NCBI RefSeq assembly: GCF_049243985.1
Contig: NC_135369.1
Location: forward strand, 79,425,765-79,489,764
Length of the DNA stretch: 64,000 bases
Direction: 5' to 3'
From: Paroedura picta
Taxonomy: Eukaryota; Chordata; Lepidosauria; Squamata; Gekkonidae
Numbering within the stretch: the stretch's first letter is position 1; every line of letters starts with the position of its first letter. Below, piece after piece: positions 56,946 through 64,000 of the stretch. Both the position numbers and the translations under genes were made by a program. The notes beneath the pieces are model-generated. The model was not told the DNA's origin and did no database searches. It worked only from the letters and a program-made list of their open reading frames with translations.

Positions 56946-58339
56946 GTTTTGGGCTGAATTCACATAAAAGTCATGAATAGGGAATGAATCCCCCCCCTAG
57001 AGTAAACAAGTACTTCCTTTTGTCCATCCTAAAGTGATTGTCCATTATTTCATCAAGTGTCCCCAAATTCTATTATGATGTGGGGAGGAGGGTTCCCCCC
57101 CCCTGTTCACCGTAGTGAAGAGAGGGATTGGGGAAAATTGTTCTTCCTCTCTTCTGCTGCCACGACTACAAGAGGCTTCATTGGTGGAAGAAGGGGAGGG
57201 ATGATGCTTTGTTTCCTTTTCTCCACTATACCCTGCACCCCTTTGTCATGAAGCCCTCTTGTCTCTGAAGGTTCCTTGGCATCTGGAAGTATCTTTTTGT
57301 GGGTCCCAGAGGAGTCCCATGGGTGACTGCCTGCAAAGATCCAATCCTGTGTTTATATCTTCAGATGTCTGTTATCATCCATAGCAGCTTACTTGAGTCC
57401 AGGCGTATAAACTAAAAAGCAGAACATACAAATGCAAGGGGAGTAGGGGGGAAAGTAGAGAAGGAGACAGGGCTTAGAAAGAAGTCAGCTTCAATTGGGG
57501 CCAAGTGGACCTGCCCTTGGGAGTATTCTTTTGCAATGGCCTTTGGACTAGTGGCTTTTGTGCTCATCCTGGCAGCCTCTGGGCTTCTGACAGTTACAAC
57601 AGTTATTTCAGCCTCAGAAAGGCGAAGTCTTGCAGCTGCTTGTTCTCTTGACTGAGACCTGTCTTGTCTTGCATGTGAGAAAACATGACATTAAATACTT
57701 CTCTAGCAATCCCGGCATGTATAACTGGAACACATTTACAAGTGATTGCTCAATAGACCTTATTATATGTAATTTGTAAAACAATAACTTTCTGTGTTTA
57801 GAATTAAACATTTAGCTTTGCATGCCATCTAGTGGTTACATATGAAAATGCGTTAGCCTTCAAGAAGGGTGGCTTGGTGGGCTTTCACACACAATCATAT
57901 TGTATGACTTAACACTGATCCTGCCATTGTGTTTTGAACAAATACATAGTCTTCTCCTGTAGACTTAGGAAGTGGGGGATATGTTCTTATTTGCAACCGA
58001 GGAGACTGTACACAGTGCTGATTGGATGGCCTTTGTGGCTGATTTATGTTTTCTTTTAAAAAAACATCTGAAGATGCTAGATATCTTTAATAGGTGGACA
58101 GCTGCCTGAGGTGGGGTGGGATTGGAGGAACCTCCCTGTATGTAGGTGTGTCTCTACACACCCACAACTATCCCTTCAATAATATATATACAATAAGTGG
58201 GGCACCTCCAAGGACTTTCAAGGAACATCTCATTTCTCCCTCCTCCGCTATTTTCTGTTTCTTCTTTGAAACCCCATAGCTTCTCCCCTTTTCCTGCTTT
58301 CTGCTTCCCTTCCCACCCACCAACTAACCCAACTTCTAT

Positions 58340-58530
58340 CTGCTACCCCATTTTCACCTATAATTATTATTTATTTCTATCATTTGTACCCATGGTGCTT
58401 ACATCTTTCTCTTATCCATTTTATGCTCACAAGATCTCTGTATGATACCTTAGTCTGAGACCAAAGCGGCCAGTGAGCTTCCATGGCAGAACGGGGATTT
58501 AAATGCAGATCTCTGTTTCTGTGAACAGTA
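58340..58530 (+). repeat. MIR-like SINE fragment
   Basis: 'tttatgctcacaagatctctgtatga...agtgagcttccatggcagaacggggattt' follows the MIR-like SINE layout also seen at 38460. Confidence 0.55.
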
Positions 58531-58783
58531 GAAAGGGCCGAGGAGTGGGTGACTCATGGAAGGTGGATGACAGTAAATCACTCAATAGGGTTGCTGGTGG
58601 GCTATCTTGGAACTAAATTATGCCCATTAATCATTAGAGATGGTCCATTGACTCCCAACGAGGAAACATTTATTGGTCTTCTCAGCCTGCTAGAAGGAGG
58701 AGACAATCAGATGAACTGTAAACAATGTGAATCAACACTGTACCAAGTAGTTTCAGCCATGTTAGTCTACAGTAGAACAGCTA

Positions 58784-59859
58784 GGCCATTTCTGCACATA
58801 AGTTAAAAAATGTTATGCCAGCTCAAGGGCAAAGCATTAGATTTTTTCGCACTTCTGAGCCCTCCTCACCTTTTCTGCTGTCTCGCCTTTGCCTGCACCT
58901 TTTGACGCATCTCACCCTTCACAACTGCTGCTGGAAGTGGCAGAAGAGAGCAATGCGCCTTATATGCATTGTGCTTCTGCCTGTCAATCAATGCAGGCAA
59001 CCAATCCCCTTTCTCGCTATTTTAAAGGCCCTGTGATGGCCACTTTTTTTTAATGCATACTTCTCCAATGAAACGCCAATCATAGATACATAGTGCTTTT
59101 TGAATGCCACCCCTTATGGGATCACAAATCCTTTGAGTTATTTTAAAATTAATATTGTTCCTGATTTGGGGGGGGGGGCGGGACTTTTGAGAGGCATGCT
59201 TTGTGTTACAACTTTGAAAAGGTTTATTTCTCACATCGCCTGCACACTTGGCCACCTATTTGTTGCTCCAGGAAGTCAGCCATTTTTAAAAAGAAATTCC
59301 CATCCCTGGGAACAAGGGAGAGGGACGTGGGTGTGAGGATGGGACGAGGCAGGTGCCTTTAGCGCGCTTGAGTGTAGTGTTTGGTATAGTGGTTAGGAGT
59401 GCAGACTTCTAATCTGGTGAGCTGGGTTTTGCTGCTCTCCCACATGCAACCAGCTGACTGATCTAGGGTGCGCCACAGCACTGATACAGCTGTTCTGACT
59501 GAGCAGCAATATCAGGGCTCTATCAGCCTCACCTTCTTTACAGGGTGTCTGTTGGGGGGAGAAGAAAGGGAAGGCGACTGTAAGCCGCTTTGAGACTCCT
59601 TCGGGTAGAGAAAAGCGGAATATAAGAACCAACTCTTCTTTTTCCATACCTCCCCCCTGCTGGTTGCTCTCCAGTAGCTCGCACTAAATAGGTTGGTGAA
59701 TCTACTTTATGCGATTCCACAACTAGTGCTCTAAATGGAGGATGCAGCCAGCCGGTTACTACCAAGATGCTGGATTTGGCGATGTCATATGGAGGGGCCA
59801 GAATATAATGACTACGTAAGGTAAGCATTTCACTACATTTAACGGGTGCGGAAAGGCCC
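58784..59859. mobile_element. DNA transposon, 3-bp TSD, PIF/Harbinger-like?
   Basis: Begins GGCCATTTCTGCACATAAG, and the reverse complement of its end is GGGCCTTTCCGCACCCG. TSD CTA on both sides (58781-58783 and 59860-59862). The interrupted repeat reads through smoothly when it is removed. No transposase frame. A SINE is nested inside and a G run lies at 59168. Confidence 0.75.
59375..59643 (+). mobile_element. tRNA-derived SINE nested in the DNA transposon
   Basis: GTTTGGTATAGTGGTTAGGA head, CAACCAGCTGACTGATC, GTAAGCCGCTTTGAGACTCC, ATATAAGAACCAACTCTTCT tail. It is younger than the transposon carrying it. Confidence 0.92.
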
Positions 59860-60244
59860 CTAGATTAGCATCCAATAGTATCAGAGACCACAAGGCTTTG
59901 AGGGGAGGTATAAGCTTTCAACAGTCAGTGTTCCCTTCTTCAGATAACAGTTGGAATGGAGACATCTGAGTTTTTATATTTCAGTTAAGAGGATTCAAAA
60001 ATCTTCATTACAACTCATATCTGATAAAGGGAGCTTTGACTGTTGAAACCTTATGTACCCAAAATCTTTTTGGCATCTGAGGTACTCCTGGACTCGAATA
60101 TAGATGTTTTACTGCAAAAAATATTGCTGTGCCTATTGATTGACCATCCTTTGTTAGACTAATAGCTCAGAAAGTGATCAGCTTATATTTTCTCGGTGAG
60201 TAATAACTGTTAGGAGACTGCTCAAAGCTGACTATGCCCCCTGA

Positions 60245-60645
60245 AGAGCATTCCACTCAGCCAATACAAACTGGTTGGTGATCCCCAGCCCCAGAGAAGT
60301 ACATCTGGCCTCAACCAGGGCCAGAGCCTTTTCGGTCCTGGCCCTCCCTGGTGGAATGAGCTCCTGGAAGAGCTGCAGGCCCTACAGGAACTTTCCCAGT
60401 GTCACAGGGCCTACAAAACAGAGCTCTTCCACCGGGCTTTTGGTTGGGGCCAATGGATTACTAAATTTGATACCAGCATGTAAGCCACCCCCTGAGTGGG
60501 AGATGAGGAGATAGAAACCAAGACCCATAGCCGGGACAATTATGGATTTTTAACTGCTATAATGGGTGTTGATTGTAATGTGTATATATGGCTGTGAACC
60601 ACCCTGAGTTGGAAATCCTGAAAGGGGTAGAAAGTGACCGAGAAG
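60245..60645 (+). mobile_element. L2 LINE 3' end
   Basis: CCTGGTGGAATGAGCTCCTG, AGAGCTCTTCCACCGGGCTT and GGCTGTGAACCACCCTGAG mark the 3' region of L2-type LINEs on the plus strand. No open frame of note. Bases 60650-61767 hold only a MITE-like end scrap near 60740-60780 and otherwise nothing I recognise. Confidence 0.8.
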
Positions 60646-61767
60646 CAGACAGAATCCACTTTAAATGCACTATGCCCTTAAATTGTGTGAAAAGGGAAAA
60701 TCCATTTACAAATGACTGCTAAAGTTCATTGAAAATGGACTGAAAGTGCATTATTCGGCATGTGTGAAAGTGCCTTAAATTCATGTGAACTGGCCGAAGC
60801 ACCCCAGAAAGCAGAATTTCTCTCTGGGGAACTAAAGACTGTATGTTTGTTGTTATTCTAAAACATTTTTATTCCACTTTTCCACATAGAAGCCAGGGTG
60901 CGTAACTTGTCTTAAGCACAATTAAAACTATTTAAAACAAATTAGCCTATTAGTCTAAATGACATTGATAAAGCAATATGATCAGCATATTCAAAATCAT
61001 AAAAACAATCTCAGTCACAAGGATACCTGTCGAAAACATCTGAAGGCCTATAAAGAAGAGAGCTGACAAATCTCCACAGGAAACTCATGCCAAGAGGATG
61101 GGCTTACATTTGAACGGGAGATACTAAGAGATGTCATTCTTACAGAAGGCACCATCAGTACCTTCTGGTATGAAGGGCTCAATCACTACACGAGCACATA
61201 TAAGGAGAGGTATTCCTTTCAATCTGCTTCCCTGCTTGAATTCTTCTTTGCCTCTACCTGAGCTTTTCTAGTATATTTGCATGTAACTCAGGGCTCACTG
61301 CACTAGCACAGAGGCCATACCTGGGGCCAGATTTTCCTGCTAATACACCTGGACAAAGGTGGGCCACTTAACAGAGTATGTACCAGTATACAGCATTAAC
61401 TAATGGTAAACCAGCAATCATATTCTGAACCATGTCATAGAATCACAAAATGGGATTAGGGACTGACTTGGGGGAGGGGGGGTCTCTATAAACCTGATGG
61501 AAGTCCAGATTTACCGAAGAATCTGAAATTTTAAAGAAGTACTTTGAGGGATTACAGTTCTCTCAAATAACAGAAACAATGCCTGCAATTTTAAGGAAAA
61601 ATGCCAACTGAGTTCCCAGTACCCATTTTGGAGTCTGCTAGGCAACTACAAAGATGTTGCTGAGGCTAACAAGCCTCGGTTTTTGTAATATGGAGACCAA
61701 AACAGTCCTGGAAAAATCCCATATCTCTTTCCTGTCATGTTCCCTGATGGAGGAGTACTCATTGGGC

Positions 61768-62323
61768 ACAAACCTGGGTGTAAACTGCATGGAGCTTTTA
61801 TTCCAACCCAGGTCAATTCAGTTCCTGCCATCTACACAGAATACGGTTTCCATTTTGATTTGGGGCGATTTAAATTTTCCTTCTGCAGCAAGAAGGATTG
61901 ATCCAGAGTGACCCTACCTTTATTGTGTGATATCTTAGAGTGTTTTTAATGCTCAATATTTCAAGATTCGGATTGGGAAAGCAGGCTGTTTTGAACCTCC
62001 TTGGTAGAGACGTTCTGATTGGCCAAAGGTGGCCATGTGACAAGCTTGCCTTAAAAGGAGAAGCCCCTAATTTCTCTCAACTTCTGTCGGTCATGGATTT
62101 TTTCTCCGTTCTCTGCCTTTTTCAATCCTCTCCCCCCCCCTTCAAGAAAAGAAAGAAAGAGGCTTGGCTCCCCCCCCCCCTTCTGAACTACCCTAACCAC
62201 ATGCAGAACACTTTCCTGTTTCAATGGGGAGGGGGGGGGGAAGATGACCCGAGTTCAAATCGATCTGAATTCAACAGTGGAATGGAATAAACAAAGTAAG
62301 TGCAGACTCTGCCCTGGTAATGA
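61768..62323 (+). mobile_element. non-autonomous DNA transposon-like repeat, copy B
   Basis: Second copy of the 11131-11748 repeat, same orientation: AACCTGGGTGTAAACTGCAT to GTGCAGACTCTGCCCTGG. About 60 bp shorter, with different C- and G-run lengths. Confidence 0.65.
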
Positions 62324-62586
62324 CTTCAGAAGACTTACTCACTACTCACACAACTTGACCCACCATGCCACTAGGCCAGCGGGTGGTGGCCATCATGCAA
62401 TTCAACTGGAGAATGCCAAAGTGAGGGAAGGAGGGAAATATAGAGGCAGTTGGAAGTAGGAGGATGAGAAGGAGAGAAAGAAGGGACAAGGGAGAGACTT
62501 TGAGGGCTGCCTGGGAAAGAGGATATAATGAGAGTGAGGATATAGAATACAATAATATGCTCCCCTGGAAGTCCGTGTAGTCTTTT

Positions 62587-62944
62587 AAAGAATAATAAAC
62601 AGAAAGAAGTTTCCAAGCTGGCGATGGCAAAAGCTTTATTCAGAACAAGTTCCTAGGTATAAAAACTCGTTTTCGTATTTTACTTCCTCATTTATAAGAT
62701 AGTTATCTTTATGGACCTTTGATATTAATAGACCCGTTCCAATATAATATAAATATAAAGTATAAGGTATATAAAATATAAGGTAGTGGGTTGAGGACTT
62801 TGTATCCCCGGAAAAAAAAACAATTAAGAAATAAGTTCACTGAGGAAGTAAAATACGAAAACGAGGTTTTATACCTAGGAACCCATTCTGAATAAAGCTT
62901 TTGCCATCGCCAGCTTGGAAATTTCTTTCTGTTTATTCATCTTT
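62587..62944. repeat. long inverted repeat, arms about 100 bp
   Basis: Left arm 62594-62690 and right arm 62841-62937, both 97 bases, are reverse complements with few mismatches; weaker pairing extends to 62587 and 62944. The 150-base centre is AT-rich. Each arm contains GAATAAAGCTTTTGCC in one direction. It could be a foldback MITE or facing copies of one terminal repeat. Bases 62945-63860 hold nothing I recognise. Confidence 0.88.
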
Positions 62945-63866
62945 GGCTGACGGGTCATCTCTGCAAGTCTTTAAAGAGGCAGTGTCCCTGACTGGGTGAC
63001 CAAACTGTATCACCAAAATGCCATGGCAGAGTCTGTTAGGGCTGTTAGTATATGTTAGCCACAGAGGACACAAGCTGGGCCCTGACACTGTAAGGAAGCA
63101 AAGGATGTGTTGCCTCTGAGTGACTCCACAAGTCTTCAACAACTATACTTCCTTGAATACTGCCTCATCAGTTCCTTCAACAGCCTTGGTTCCTTGAACA
63201 GATCAGTTGCTAGGCAGGGCATAACTGCAGTGTCTTCTCCCCATTAGGACAATCTCAATCAGTACTTTGTCAATGTCAGCCCTTTTTAATTCCAAAAGCA
63301 CTGCACAAAATCAGCATTTGTGGATCAGCACTAACCAGTACTTCTCCCTCCTTGTGATTGTGTCGCCACAGTTTAGGCTCAGCTGCCCACTTTAATCAGA
63401 ATGGGAAACCCCCACACTTTCTAACCAATGGTCCCTCAAGCCATGCTACAAAGTAATGCACAATTAACTCATATACATTCCCATATGAAGCTTGTACAGA
63501 ACAGAAAAACCAAAATATTGAGAGGACTGCATGGATGCTCATATCCATATTCAAGAGGCACTTTTAAAGAACAAGACCATTCCTGGTTTGGGGCATGAGA
63601 GTTTGCGATTTGTTATGGCAAGGTCACTGAACTGATAGTAATGTTATTCGTTTCATGGAATATTAATCATTCTTGGATAGACACTTAGATCTGCATTGCT
63701 GGATATTGACCCATCAACTCCATCTTGGAAAGTTACTTAACATAAACCAAAAAAAGCGCAAAGTTTAGCAGTTTTAATAGAAACTTAATTTTTAAGGTGT
63801 TTAACCTAAGTATATTTAACAAAATCTCTTTGTCCTCACTAAATCAGTCTCTTTGAAGGATAGCCG

Positions 63867-64000
63867 AACTTACGAATTATCTGAGTATGTTAGAACTGTC
63901 AGAAAAACTACTTCAGCGAAGAGAAGGTGTCAAGAAACTGAATGACAGATATGATATTTTTATGAACATCAAAACAGAAATTCAAAGTGATGGAAATTCA
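63867..64000 (+). other. open frame running off the window edge, possible exon
   Basis: From about 63867 the plus strand reads IAELTNYLSMLELSEKLLQR, a Gly-Val-Lys-Lys stretch and NDRYDIFMNIKTEIQSDGNS with no stop to the end. There is an in-frame ATG at 63893 and an in-frame stop just upstream. The composition is helix- and coil-like. I do not recognise the protein. Length alone (about 45 codons) does not prove coding. Confidence 0.25.

Larger units (their letters stand above)
58735..60115 (+). repeat. dispersed repeat with inverted arms, split by a DNA transposon
   Basis: Head 'gtagtttcagccatgttagtctacagtagaacagcta' (58747-58783) resumes after an insertion at 59860 with GATTAGCATCCAATAGTATC. 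Two facing arms, about 59907-59947 (GGTATAAGCTTTCAACAGTC) and 60019-60060 (the same motif reversed), give an inverted repeat of about 40 bp around a 70-base centre. Non-coding. Confidence 0.65.

Noticed and set aside
45300-64000. DESI2 exons expected by synteny beyond COX20
   Set aside because: No stretch resembling the conserved DESI2 exons was found on either strand.

Overview
The window is nuclear DNA from a squamate reptile, most likely a lizard. I infer this from the mix of mobile elements: CR1 LINEs ending in (ATTCTATG)n, RTE/BovB LINEs, a Squam1/Sauria-type tRNA SINE, a 5S-derived SINE and many non-autonomous hAT copies. This sits around two vertebrate housekeeping genes that I could rebuild exon by exon. 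No bacterial-type operon, CRISPR array or rRNA gene is present.

Gene layout: (1) A CpG-rich patch at about 9.8-10.35 kb holds what looks like the first coding exon of EFCAB2 on the minus strand. Its other exons would lie to the left, outside the window. (2) HNRNPU lies on the plus strand, with its start codon at 26879, 14 coding exons, its stop at 36324-36326 and a last polyadenylation signal near 37336. It encodes 831 residues with SAP, acidic, SPRY, P-loop and RGG regions in order. (3) COX20 lies on the minus strand, 44812 down to 41503, with 4 coding exons and 117 residues, and starts in a second CpG island. HNRNPU and COX20 are convergent and EFCAB2 is head-to-head with HNRNPU. This matches the human 1q44 order as I remember it (COX20, HNRNPU, EFCAB2), with the block inverted relative to the human reference strand.

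The rest is almost all repeats. From 1 to 26 kb there is a dense nest: CR1 copies, a split CR1 with part of its ORF1 esterase domain, an L1-like 5' region, hAT elements, a solo LTR inside a SINE, a BovB copy and an L2 copy. From 45 to 64 kb there are Squam1, 5S and tRNA SINEs, BovB and L2 fragments, more hAT copies, a degenerate satellite-like array at 52.8-54.4 kb, and a long inverted repeat at 62.6-62.9 kb.

The most useful second-look items are: a non-canonical GC-AG intron in HNRNPU; the tandem array of about 170 bp monomers with an inverted outlier; two DNA transposons with 3-bp target duplications whose boundaries are fixed by the repeats they interrupt, plus a MITE pair with related ends; and hAT insertions whose 8-bp target duplications all have TA in the centre. 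I did not find a clearly undescribed multi-gene system.
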